Assembly (NCBI RefSeq): GCF_023283945.1
Contig: NZ_JAKIKW010000019.1
Coordinates: 45,971-109,970 of the forward strand
Source of the DNA: Shewanella gelidimarina
GTDB taxonomy: Bacteria > Pseudomonadota > Gammaproteobacteria > Enterobacterales > Shewanellaceae
DNA length: 64,000 nt
Direction of reading: 5' to 3'
Within the stretch, counting starts at the first letter, position 1, and every line of letters begins with the position of its first letter. The notes under the pieces are model-generated. The model searched no databases. It was not told where the DNA came from and saw only the letters and a program-made list of their open reading frames with translations. This document shows positions 25,701 through 33,494 of this stretch, piece after piece. Position numbers and translations under genes: made by a program.

Positions 25701-25953
25701 GCTCAGTGGCAAATTGTTCGCCGCCACTGCTTAAGTAGCCAGCTGATAAACCGCGCTCTTTTTGCAGCTCGAAAATGACGTTCTCGACGCGGAGTGTGAC
25801 CTGGGTGGTTAACGCATTCGCGGAGGCACTTTGATATTGCTTAAATAGCGATAAGGAATGCAGCACAGCAAACACCACCAATATAAACATTGGCAGTGAG
25901 GCAAATAAGAATAGCTTTTGTTTAAAGCTTAAGCGACTCAATAGGTTTAACAT
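22723..25953 (-). CDS. NIT-HAMP-PAS-GGDEF-EAL c-di-GMP signalling protein
   Basis: A 1076-residue membrane sensor. Order: N-terminal helix (about 12-32), a large periplasmic all-helical domain of the nitrate-sensing NIT type (ELQKERGLSAGYLSSGG motif), a second helix (about 430-450), HAMP, PAS (about 505-620), GGDEF (intact GGDEF near residue 709) and EAL (intact EALIRW near 838, with DDFGTGYSALSYL). Both catalytic motifs are present, so it could make or degrade c-di-GMP. The I-site arginine is replaced (GPKD before IARIGGDEF). AAAGGG precedes the ATG. Confidence 0.93.
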   Translation of the reverse strand: MLNLLSRLSFKQKLFLFASLPMFILVVFAVLHSLSLFKQYQSASANALTTQVTLRVENVIFELQKERGLSAGYLSSGGEQFATELQQQWQTTDQALQNLAQNSSLKNVMQTSQDDYPLLIALQERIDRSSAERKRLAQYRRQVLNLDNSQYFNYYSQLNQKLINFVSQLRLKSEDSYLVMIQADLVNTLKIQELAGQERGLVNQLLAAPTMNLDSYGAILSISNQLNNSVNNARLLMTKDNRTKLNAFLNSPEQQEIQALRQTLLQQVGLIKHARIISDLMGHQGLMHDFYRSVTSAQQTDNMSFEQHYAELGIALTEIKHKQNLTEHQLQLIVALERTVNSYSQHLQQIKSTQQTFLSTTKIVDEYTAMHQALQQLQNQTPLISSAHWWSMASAGIELLHQMNIQLTEKIARQSDIEKQQILYSLYINLLTGILFFYIIFILGKYIGNSLINSITVIVRDVEKMAKDPNLQLKIEIKGNDELAQISTALNQMLSERTLAQISLQQASAVFEHSAEGIMVTDADNRIELVNPAFTKITGYNLEDVKGHKPSILSSNHHHPQFYRQLWQSLADTNHWEGEIWNKRKDGNVYPEYLSITAVKNAQGDICQHIGLFLDVSNHKQYEQDLWYKTNYDSLTKLPNRHLFSSRLEHAIDTASQYQSQIAVFLIDLDRFKFINELHGHAAGNKILKQSAMRLEAVLGPKDSIARIGGDEFAIISPQHNTTETAEHLAQKLTEVLGQPIKLDAIESNISASIGVSFYPEDGQDIETLLRNSETAMYQAKRDGRAHFQYFSPEMNVEMLARMRLEQRLRKAVKQSEFYLEYQPVVDMQHGTVASVEALIRWRDPEFGIISPTLFIPIAEETGLIESLGEWVLNQALTDLALWHSQGHMLKVAINVSGRQCINSNGRSFYQILKQALAHHGIAPHYLHVEITESMLIEDKPYSLQILNSIRQLGIDIYLDDFGTGYSALSYLNQFPISVIKIDKSFIDNATVNQSDAKLVKAIVMMGQSLEMPLVAEGIETEEQWDFLQALGCDYAQGYLMSKPLSSEKLLTFLENETAINRIINRKALGYVVNEV

Positions 25954-26290
25954 TCGGCGACAACCCTTTCGCGTAATACTCTAATTATCAACATTGTTGT
26001 TTTAATCATTAAAAATAAAAATATGAGATTAAAAATCGCGCCAAATAATAACCATATCAAGATTGTGGTGTCTCAGTTAATTCACCAAAGTCTAATCTAG
26101 GTCACGAATTTAGTTGTTAGTGTCAATGCAGTGACTAAAATTTTCTTCTAATTGATTTTTTTTTGACAGTGTCAATTACCTGAAATGCTAATAAATGCGT
26201 TGTTGCTAAATTATCTTATCGTTAGCTTGGCTAAAAAATGCTTTTGCTTAAGCGATTTTATCTCTGAGGGGAATAGTTCTACGCAAAGAA
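25954..26290. other. Intergenic stretch between ribB and the GGDEF-EAL gene
   Basis: AT-rich and without a supported gene. It contains the upstream region of the GGDEF-EAL gene. Confidence 0.5.
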
Positions 26291-26316
26291 GTAGACCGCA
26301 TAAAAATGCGGTCTAC
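26291..26316. terminator. Perfect hairpin after ribB, probable terminator
   Basis: Arms GTAGACCGCAT and ATGCGGTCTAC with a 4-base A loop. On the minus strand it is followed by TTCTTTG, a poor U tract, so termination is probable but not certain. Confidence 0.5.
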
Positions 26317-26378
26317 TGGTATAATTAGAGCGTGGAACAAGGAGTTCGAGCTGCTAATTTAAGGGGTATTTAACGGCA

Positions 26379-27017
26379 TTACTGCGAGTTACGGAAAGCC
26401 ACAATGTCTTCAATCGTCAGTACGGGCATATCATGCTGCTGACCAAAACTGATGATCTCAGGTAAACGCGCCATCGTGCCGTCGGGCAAAGTTACTTCAC
26501 ACAGCACGCCAAAAGGTTTCAATCCAGCAAGTTTCATTAAATCAACGGTGCCTTCGGTATGGCCACGGCGCTCTAATACGCCACCAGGTCGAGCACGTAG
26601 CGGGTAGACATGCCCTGGGTGGGCAAGATCATCAGGTTTTGCGCCATCAGCGATAGCGGCTTTTACCGTGGTGACTCGATCTGCTGCCGATACGCCAGTG
26701 GTGACACCCATTTTGGCTTCTATGCTGACCGTAAAGGCCGTACCGTATTGGCTGTTGTTGTTAGCGACCATGGGGGGCAGCTTAAGTTGCGCAATGCGCT
26801 CATCGGTAAGACAAAGGCACACAATGCCGCTGCATTCACGAATTAAGAGAGCCATCTGCTCATTGGTTAGCGTTTCTGCTGCATAGATAAGGTCGCCTTC
26901 ATTTTCTCTATCTTCATCATCAACAACCAAAACGCCTTTTCCTTGTTGGAGGGCGATAAGTGCTGCATTGACACGTTCGATAGCATTGCCATAAGGCGCG
27001 AGTAAAGACTGATTCAT
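26379..27017 (-). CDS. ribB: 3,4-Dihydroxy-2-butanone-4-phosphate synthase
   Basis: RibB turns ribulose 5-phosphate into dihydroxybutanone phosphate and formate for riboflavin synthesis. The active-site loop [16 protein letters not shown] and later segments ([39 protein letters not shown]) are intact. At 212 residues it is a stand-alone RibB without the RibA domain. ATG 27017 is chosen over 27026 because AAGGA is eight bases before it and MNQSLL matches known RibB starts. An FMN riboswitch lies upstream. Confidence 0.95.
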   Translation of the reverse strand: MNQSLLAPYGNAIERVNAALIALQQGKGVLVVDDEDRENEGDLIYAAETLTNEQMALLIRECSGIVCLCLTDERIAQLKLPPMVANNNSQYGTAFTVSIEAKMGVTTGVSAADRVTTVKAAIADGAKPDDLAHPGHVYPLRARPGGVLERRGHTEGTVDLMKLAGLKPFGVLCEVTLPDGTMARLPEIISFGQQHDMPVLTIEDIVAFRNSQ

Positions 27018-27183
27018 GGTTAACATCCTTTAATAAACTACATTGGGTTGCCAGAATCAGGGCGTACAGAAAATGACATGTGACTTTGGTCATATAAAAA
27101 TGACAAAGGCATATGCTTAATAAGAGCTGTGCGTATTCATCGCAATGCGTAAAAGCACTGTGGGTGACTAGCGTATTCTTATA

Positions 27184-27428
27184 TTCTCTTTCATCCGGAC
27201 TTAGTACATAGCGACATAGTGCGCTGTAGTATTCATTACCGTCGGCTCTGGAGTAGGTGCAACCTCAATAAGGCGTGTTTACCAGATCTGCTGACCCTAC
27301 CTGTGGACCTCTTGTCGTATCGGTAGGCGCTCGCGGGCTTTTATGTCGTAATGGCCCACTTCATTCAATGAAATCGGTCATCAGTTAATAACTTACCGCC
27401 GGTGGGGAGTTACACCCCGCCCTGAGAA
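27184..27428 (-). ncRNA. FMN riboswitch (RFN element)
   Basis: On the minus strand the conserved blocks appear in order: AGGGCGGGGTG near the 5' end, CCCCACCGGCGGTAA, GCCCGCGAGCG, GTCAGCAGATCTGGT, CCAGAGCCGACGGT, and AGTCCGGATGAAAGAGA at the 3' end. This is the FMN-sensing aptamer. A variable arm of about 45 bases enlarges it. It lies about 165 bases before ribB and should lower ribB expression when FMN is plentiful. Confidence 0.95.
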
Positions 27429-27572
27429 TTATGCTTATCTTATGTTTGTTGATTAGATAAGCGCCGCCATGTTGCGTCAATTTGATTAAAATGACAAGCT
27501 GGCGAATACAGAAATGTGGCCATGGTGATGAATTGTCTCGCCGCGATACTTTTGCCCATAAGGATGTGCCAC

Positions 27573-29756
27573 ATGAAATTGATTTTCGCTCTTACACTAA
27601 GCACCGTAATGCTACTCGGATGTACTAATATGACCGCAAAACCACAAATCGAACCACCTAAAGCTGACAAAGTTCCGCATATCATGGAGCTGCATGGTGA
27701 AACTCGTGTCGATGACTATTACTGGATGCGTGACGATGAGCGTAAAGACCCCAAAATCATTGCTCACCTTAATGCTGAAAATAAATATACCGCGGCGCAA
27801 TTTAAGCCTTACGACGCACTCAAAAAACAGTTATTTGAAGAGCTGATTGGCAGACTCGATAAAGATGAGTCGAGCGTGCCTTATTTTTGGCATAACCATT
27901 GGTATTACCGCTATTACAAAGCAGGCTTTGAATACCCAGTTGTTGCCAGAAAAGTCGAGTTGGCAAGCAGTGAAGAGTGGGTGTTACTCGATGTCAATGA
28001 GCGCGCTAAGGGTCATGATTTTTATGGTTTAGGCGGGGTGTCGGTCAGCCCAGATGAAACCACATTGGTGTTTGCTGAAGATCTGCTAAGTCGCCGAATT
28101 TACACCCTCTATTTTAAAGATCTTAACAGTGGTGAGCTAATCAAAGATAAGCTCGAAGGCACTGACGGGGACGTGGTATGGGCGAATGACAATCAGCATC
28201 TATTCTATATCGCTAAAGATCCACAAACCTTGCTCGGATATCAAGTGTTCCGTCATAAGCTGGGGACGGCTCAAACTGAAGATGTATTGGTGTATGAAGA
28301 GAAAGACGACACATTCTACATTGGCCTAGGCAAATCACTCGATGAAACCTCGATTGCTTTGTACGCTGAAAGTACCGTTACCAGTGAAGTGTTAATGATC
28401 AATGCCAATGCAGCCTTAGGCGAGTTTAAGCCGGTACTGCCTCGCGAAGAGGGGCATGAGTACTCAGTCTCTAAATTGGGTGATAGCTATTACATCTTAA
28501 CCAACTGGCAGGCGAGTAACTTTAGATTAATGAAAGTGGCGGTTGATCAAGCTGCTGACAAACAAGCGTGGCAAGATGTGATTGGGCACGATGAGCAATC
28601 AAGAATTGAAGACGTTTTACTGTTAAAGCAATACATGGTGGTGCAAACACGTGAGCGTGGTATCAGTCGGATCCATGTGTACCCAGTAAAAAACCAAAAC
28701 TTTGATATCACTGCGGGCTTTGAGCTTAAATTCAACGACCCTGCCTATGTTGTCGGCTTTGATGTGAATGCCAACCAACTGAGTGATAAACTTCGAGTGT
28801 ATTACTCTAGCCCAACCACGCCTGAATCTGTCTATGAGTATGACCTCACCGAACCGAATCAGCGCCAACTGCTTAAGCAAGAACAAGTGCTTGGTGGCTT
28901 TGATGCAGAGCTTTACCAAGCAGAGCGTGTCTTTATTACAGCCAGAGACGGTAAAGAAGTCCCCGTCACCTTGGTCTACCGAAAAGACATGTTCAACAAG
29001 GACGCGACTAACCCACTGTACCAGTATGGCTATGGCTCATACGGCTATACGGTTGAACCCGACTTTAGCTCTTCGATTTTAAGCTTGCTCGATCGCGGCT
29101 TTGTGTATTCAATCGCGCATGTTCGAGGTTCGGAGATGCTTGGCCGTAGTTGGTATGACGATGGTCGTATGCTCAACAAGCAAAATAGCTTCAATGATTT
29201 TGTCGATGTTACCCAAGCATTAACTGCAGAAGGTTATGCCGATAAAAACAAAGTCGTAGCGGCGGGGGGCAGTGCCGGTGGCTTGTTAATGGGCGGAGTG
29301 ATAAACCAAGCACCACAAAGCTATTTTGCGGTTGCCGCTCACGTGCCGTTTGTTGATGTGGTCACCACTATGCTGGATGAATCTATTCCGCTAACGACCA
29401 ACGAGTATGACGAATGGGGCAATCCGAACGAGAAAACCTACTTCGATTACATGCTGAGTTACGCACCGTATGACAATGTAACACCACAAGCCTACCCCCA
29501 CTTATTGGTGACGACGGGCTTACATGACTCACAGGTGCAGTATTTCGAACCTGCCAAGTGGGTTGCGAAGCTGCGTGATATGAAGACTGACGACAATGTA
29601 CTGCTGTTTGATACCGATATGGAAGCGGGACATGGCGGTAAGAGTGGTCGTTATCGCCAGTATGAAGACAAAGCACAAGAGTATGCGTTCTTCATTGGAT
29701 TGCTCGGCTTAGATAATGGCTTAGATAAGAGTCTGAATAAGGAAACTGCTAAGTAG
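27573..29756 (+). CDS. S9A prolyl oligopeptidase / oligopeptidase B-like lipoprotein
   Basis: A 727-residue serine peptidase. A lipoprotein signal with lipobox MLLGC is followed by the beta-propeller (about 70-440, starting DDYYWMRDDER) and a C-terminal alpha/beta-hydrolase domain. Catalytic residues: Ser in GGSAGGLLMGG, Asp in TTGLHDSQVQYFEPAKW and His in AGHGGKSGR. It resembles oligopeptidase B (PtrB), which cuts after basic residues, but is anchored as a lipoprotein. The start at 27573 has AAGGA eight bases upstream. Confidence 0.88.
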   Translation: MKLIFALTLSTVMLLGCTNMTAKPQIEPPKADKVPHIMELHGETRVDDYYWMRDDERKDPKIIAHLNAENKYTAAQFKPYDALKKQLFEELIGRLDKDESSVPYFWHNHWYYRYYKAGFEYPVVARKVELASSEEWVLLDVNERAKGHDFYGLGGVSVSPDETTLVFAEDLLSRRIYTLYFKDLNSGELIKDKLEGTDGDVVWANDNQHLFYIAKDPQTLLGYQVFRHKLGTAQTEDVLVYEEKDDTFYIGLGKSLDETSIALYAESTVTSEVLMINANAALGEFKPVLPREEGHEYSVSKLGDSYYILTNWQASNFRLMKVAVDQAADKQAWQDVIGHDEQSRIEDVLLLKQYMVVQTRERGISRIHVYPVKNQNFDITAGFELKFNDPAYVVGFDVNANQLSDKLRVYYSSPTTPESVYEYDLTEPNQRQLLKQEQVLGGFDAELYQAERVFITARDGKEVPVTLVYRKDMFNKDATNPLYQYGYGSYGYTVEPDFSSSILSLLDRGFVYSIAHVRGSEMLGRSWYDDGRMLNKQNSFNDFVDVTQALTAEGYADKNKVVAAGGSAGGLLMGGVINQAPQSYFAVAAHVPFVDVVTTMLDESIPLTTNEYDEWGNPNEKTYFDYMLSYAPYDNVTPQAYPHLLVTTGLHDSQVQYFEPAKWVAKLRDMKTDDNVLLFDTDMEAGHGGKSGRYRQYEDKAQEYAFFIGLLGLDNGLDKSLNKETAK

Positions 29757-30016
29757 TGGCAAACGAGTCAGTCTGGTTCTTGTATATGGTGCGCTGTGCC
29801 AACGGCCACCTATACACAGGCGTCACTACAGATGTAGCACGGCGCTTTAAAGAGCATCAGAGTAACAGTGCTAAGTCTGCCAAGTTTCTGCGTGGTAAAG
29901 GCCCGTTGAGCTTGGCTTATAGCGAGACGGTCGGTACTCGGTCGGAAGCACTTAGGCGAGAGATAGTGTTAAAGAAGTGGCCAAGGGTTAAGAAACTGGC
30001 ATTGATAGAGGGATAG
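29756..30016 (+). CDS. GIY-YIG nuclease-superfamily protein, UPF0213-type
   Basis: An 86-residue protein starting at GTG 29756, overlapping the peptidase stop by one base. The single GIY-YIG domain shows FLYMVRCANGHLYTGVT (divergent GIY...YIG), DVARRFKEHQ with the catalytic Arg, and the later Glu region (SEALRREIVLKKW). Small stand-alone members of this family are widespread; their substrate is not established. It is translated with the gene before it. Confidence 0.85.
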   Translation: MANESVWFLYMVRCANGHLYTGVTTDVARRFKEHQSNSAKSAKFLRGKGPLSLAYSETVGTRSEALRREIVLKKWPRVKKLALIEG

Positions 30017-30066
30017 CCTATTTTTGAGGTCATGTGAAATACTTTGGTTTACACTTTAAACCCTTG

Positions 30067-30501
30067 TTAGTAATGTATTTGGCTCAGATAATCAAAAACT
30101 TTTCTACGTTGGTTAGATGAAAAAGTATAGTAACTAAAGGCAATATTAGAGCCTGCCTTTCTTTTTATCGATATAATTCTGAGCCAACTACCTGTGATTG
30201 TATAACCATCATATTGAGACCATTTAATAGTATTTCGTTCATTAAAGCGGACATACGTAAAGCCTTCTTGATTGATAATTATACCGTTTTCAACAATCTT
30301 AGATTCACCTGAGTTGAACACTGAAAGCCACAATGCAAATATGGCGGGAGCTCCAGCTACAACATAAATAACATCGAAGCTAGGTTCATCTTGACTAAAC
30401 ATAGATATTGCACTGATTACAAAAATACCAACAGCTAAGTTTATTGACTGTGTATAAATTAGATTAAAAATATACTGGCTACGACTTTGTTCAATCTTCA
30501 A
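30067..30501 (-). CDS. Membrane protein of unknown function, two helices plus soluble domain
   Basis: A 144-residue protein with two N-terminal membrane helices (about 18-36 and 43-65) and a soluble C-terminal half rich in beta strands (EGFTYVRFNERNTIKWSQYDG), a layout like YcxB-type PH-domain proteins. GGAG precedes the ATG by seven bases. It ends 51 bases after the convergent GIY-YIG gene. Base composition is lower in GC than the core genes around it. Confidence 0.6.
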   Translation of the reverse strand: MKIEQSRSQYIFNLIYTQSINLAVGIFVISAISMFSQDEPSFDVIYVVAGAPAIFALWLSVFNSGESKIVENGIIINQEGFTYVRFNERNTIKWSQYDGYTITGSWLRIISIKRKAGSNIAFSYYTFSSNQRRKVFDYLSQIHY

Positions 30502-30620
30502 TGCTAATCTCCGAATGGCTAATGCCCTGCTATAGGAAGTGCTAGCGGGCAGGTTTTATAAAAAATGGCATTACAGCTTGTTGAATCTGGATTTATTAGC
30601 TTGTTAATGGTCGCCATCAT

Positions 30621-30887
30621 CTACTGACGCTCCCACTTGGCTAGTAATCTCTGAAGGAAAAACATTGGGTTGCCCTTGCGGATTAAACCAAAATATCCAA
30701 TTCCACTAGTCAGTTCAGGTTTTAGAAGGGCGCTAATCAGAATCGGACCTATAAACGGTACCAACCAAGCCACCGCAGTAATTCAGTAGACTTGTTTTTT
30801 TTCGAGTAAATAACTTCTGTAGGGCATAGAAGATGTTCTGGCCGAAAAGTAGATAGCTAATAAAGAAATAGCTGTGAAAAAGTAGAC
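30621..30887 (-). pseudogene. Small membrane protein interrupted by an in-frame TGA
   Basis: Starting at ATG 30887 (GGAG five bases before), the frame runs MVYFFTAISLLAIYFSA, then SYLLEKKQVY, stops at TGA 30783-30785, and continues in the same frame with a coding-like 52-codon stretch (ITAVAWLVPFIGPILISAL, then FGLIRKGNPMFFLQRLLAKW) to TAG at 30621. A Trp codon changed to TGA would explain it. The whole would be a two-helix protein of about 88 residues. Function not recognised. Confidence 0.55.
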
Positions 30888-31138
30888 CATATATGACTCC
30901 ATCCTTGAGACAATTAGCAGCTTGTTCATTAGTCGTTCGATAACGTTATCTGCAACTAAATTAGGTGTCTTTTTGTACAAACTACCACCGCTAAGGTATT
31001 ACTGTAAATGGATAAGTTCTTTTATGGAGTTCAAGTAAATATCTTTTTGCGCGTATTGAGTGACCATTTGATGCGAATCTAGTTATATCTGTATATAAAT
31101 ACAGTGTTACGGTATATATGAATTTAGAGTTCGTTTGA

Positions 31139-31219
31139 GTGTTTGGTGCTTTCAAATTAGATAACTCAAATGCCAAGAATTTGCACATGCGCTGGTCGTA
31201 GGCCATTGGAACCACAAAT
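31139..31219. repeat. Dispersed repeat, partial copy 1
   Basis: Carries block A, starting GTGTTTGGTGCTTTCAAATT (31139-31178), fused to block C, a TGCACATGCGCTGG core ending GGCCATTGGAACCACA (31181-31219). Block A recurs at 31977 and block C at 31845, 32163 and 36684. Confidence 0.75.
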
Positions 31220-31281
31220 CTATCAAGCTGCGCTTGACCCACGTCGTGGCACTTCGCCCACACCAGAGGCGGAGATAATCA

Positions 31282-31365
31282 AACTTCGTTTGATAAAGGT
31301 CGTGGGATTCCATCCCACACCCGGCCAAAAGGGGATCAACAGCAATCCCCTTTTGGATCTCCCGT
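31282..31365. repeat. Paired perfect hairpins in the repeat region
   Basis: GTGGGAT-TCC-ATCCCAC (about 31302-31318) is followed by a 12-bp perfect stem CCAAAAGGGGAT/ATCCCCTTTTGG with an 8-base loop (about 31324-31355). They look like part of a repetitive intergenic element; no gene uses them as a terminator. Confidence 0.5.
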
Positions 31366-31637
31366 GCCGCCCCAGACGAAGTTGTCTTCCTTGTTCTTAT
31401 TCGAAATAGCCTAACGCTTCCGATGGGACATCTGATGTATATGGATTTACGAATGCCGTGATGGCATGGTCAATGATGTTCCCGACATCATATAGACATT
31501 TCCCATATCCATATGGGTCAGATGGCAAGGAACGGCCTGTCCCGCGAAAGCCATGCCCTCATCTGATAGGCAGGATGTCTGAATGTCTTGAAGTGCATGG
31601 ATGCACGAGAAAGACCGTGTGGGCATTACGGCTATTT

Positions 31638-31883
31638 CTTCAACGTACTTCGGCAACTCCGATGGGGAATGGGTGTTTTCTGTTAGTTTTGCGGAACGGT
31701 TGCTTTTGTATTTGTTAATTAAAAAGCACAAATGCTGAAGACTTGCACTTTTATAACCCAGTGTAGATGCGGCTGAGGCCTTCGAAAACAGGGATGTTTT
31801 CGTTGATCCTTCAGGGACGAACTTGCGGCGAGCCTCAGTAGCGTCTGCACATGCGCTGGCCGCAGGCCATTGGAACCACAAAT
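31638..31883. repeat. Dispersed repeat, copy 2
   Basis: Blocks in order: TACTTCGGC...GATGGGGAATGG, CACTTTTATAACCCAGTGTAG, GCGGCTGAGGCCTTCGAAAA, GCGAGCCTCAGTAGCGTCTG and the block C core ending GGAACCACA. The same order is seen at 36430-36714. Confidence 0.75.
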
Positions 31884-31921
31884 GTTACTAGTAGGCGTCT
31901 GTGGTTCAAGATAAATTAAAA

Positions 31922-32205
31922 ATCGGCTACTTCGATGGGGAAGAGGTGTATTCAATGAATCCTGAGTTGGCTGGAAGTGTTTGGTGCTTTCAAATTAGAT
32001 AACTCAAATGCCAAGAGCCTGCGCTTTTATAGCCCAGTGTAGATAAGGCCGTGACCATCTATGATATGGATGTCATAGCCGAGCTTACAGGGCTAATTTT
32101 GTTCCATACATAATTTGGCATTCCCTCCATCCCTGGAGGTCAGATGTACTCGCAGCGAGTCTCTGCACATGCGCTGGCCGCAGGCCGCAAGCCATTGGAA
32201 CCACA
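31922..32205. repeat. Dispersed repeat, copy 3 with internal differences
   Basis: Shares CGGCTACTTCGATGGGGAA, block A, CTTTTATAGCCCAGTGTAGA and block C. Block C has a short insertion (GCCGCAA) that keeps a pairing TGGC/GCCA. Confidence 0.7.
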
Positions 32206-32304
32206 GGTATTGAAGTTAACTTCGTATTACGGAGTAACGATAAAGCTGAGGGGAATTATCAAACTCAGCTGATAATCCAGCTGAGATCCTGAAAGGGTGG
32301 GCAG

Positions 32305-32382
32305 GGCGCTGCTGTACTCTAGTGTGCTTTCGGTCAGCATAACTGACCGGTAAGCACATTAATCGACAACAGCACCTGCGCC
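32305..32382. other. Large interrupted stem-loop of unknown role
   Basis: Nested arms: GGCGC (32305-32309) with GCGCC (32378-32382), GCTGT with ACAGC, GTGCTT with AAGCAC, and CGGTCAG with CTGACCG closing a 5-base loop. The pairs are collinear with small bulges, so a single long hairpin of about 78 bases can form. It lies about 110 bases downstream of the lipoprotein gene, between it and the repeats. Confidence 0.45.
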
Positions 32383-32490
32383 GGGAAGGATTACTCATTT
32401 AAGAGTTAATTTTAGATCAAATTTTAAGAGTTAGTTATAAAAGCGAATTTGAATCGCTTATCTGGATGACTTATTCGACTCTATGCCGAG

Positions 32491-33246
32491 TTAGTTCATG
32501 CTCACAGAGCCGTTGATATTGTCGACGCTGAGGTCGCCGCTACCTGAATCGACAATGCTAAGTCCTTTGGTGTTGTCTACTTCGATATCACCAGAACCAT
32601 CGTCAATAACGACGTGGCCATTGATGTTGGTGACCGTCATGTCTCCAGAACCATCATTAATGTTGGTATCGCCACCGATCCCTTTTACGTTGATAGACCC
32701 AGAACCATCTTCTAGGGTGAGCTTACCTGTCGTGTTGCTAATCGATACTGAGCCAGAGCCGTCGATGATGCTGAGGTTATGTCCGCCTTGAATCCAAAGA
32801 TCACCTGAGCCATCTTCAAGGTCGATATTTGCCGAGACATCTTTGATTTCAATATCACCAGAGCCATCTTCAAGCTTGAGTATCATATTGGCGGGTACTT
32901 GAATGGTTAAATCAATATAGGGAGAGCGGCTGAAGTTGATATTGCTGTCAAACTCGGCGATAAGTTTAGCGCTACTACCGTTTTTCTCTAAAGATAGATC
33001 AGCGTTGATATCGCCATAGGTGTATATGTCGGCAATGACGGTGATCTGAGTGAGTCCTTCAATGCCTTGGATCTTCAAGTCTCCAGCGCCCGTATCGGCA
33101 ACAAGAGTGTCGATGCCCGCGGCTTCAATCTTAATTGTTTTTTTCTGGTGATCCATAGGGCCGGCACTCGCGCCATTCACATTGATGATGCAACCAGAGA
33201 GGGTTAGCGTAATCGCTGCGGCAAAAAGGCTAGAGAGTAGTTTCAT
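32491..33246 (-). CDS. Lipoprotein with DUF4097/DUF2807-like beta-helix repeats
   Basis: A 251-residue lipoprotein; signal peptide with lipobox LTLSGC. The mature protein has about seven repeats of near 20 residues, each carrying DGSGD, DGSGS or a close variant (for example LEDGSGDIEIKDV, NINDGSGDMTVTN, VIDDGSGDIEVDN). This is the right-handed beta-helix pattern of the auto-adhesin-like DUF2807/DUF4097 proteins. AAGGAC precedes the ATG. The function is not established; surface or periplasmic location is likely. Confidence 0.82.
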   Translation of the reverse strand: MKLLSSLFAAAITLTLSGCIINVNGASAGPMDHQKKTIKIEAAGIDTLVADTGAGDLKIQGIEGLTQITVIADIYTYGDINADLSLEKNGSSAKLIAEFDSNINFSRSPYIDLTIQVPANMILKLEDGSGDIEIKDVSANIDLEDGSGDLWIQGGHNLSIIDGSGSVSISNTTGKLTLEDGSGSINVKGIGGDTNINDGSGDMTVTNINGHVVIDDGSGDIEVDNTKGLSIVDSGSGDLSVDNINGSVSMN

Positions 33247-33494
33247 TAGACGATGTCCTTGTTATTTTTTGTTTTTTATTTTAGTGACCAATATTTAGTC
33301 ATACTGCTATTGCTTTTAATGTTTGCAGATAACGTGCCAAGTGGTTATCTATTTGTTTTAATTATGATGTTTTATTGTTACCTTGATCTGCAGTGGTGAA
33401 TTTTCTCATCAAGTTGGCCAAAGTCGACATTATTGGTGATTTTACTCAAGGCGTTGATAGCAAAGAGTCAAATTAACTAAATGGAAGTATGAAC

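Noticed and set aside
30783..30785. TGA as a selenocysteine codon, given selD in the window
   Set aside because: No SECIS-like stem was seen right after the codon, the protein is not a redox type, and a Trp codon change explains it more simply.
31170..31955. Several overlapping ORFs in the repeat region on both strands
   Set aside because: They run across repeat copies whose differences do not keep one frame, and lack ribosome binding sites.
31139..32205. CRISPR array
   Set aside because: Repeat units are long, unevenly spaced and composite; there are no short regular repeats with spacers and no cas genes.
32305..32382. Integron attC site
   Set aside because: No GTTRRRY-type core end, no integrase gene and no gene cassettes nearby.
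32216..32398. 60-codon minus-strand ORF across the long hairpin
   Set aside because: It overlaps the palindromic structure, is very Arg/Cys rich and has no start signal.
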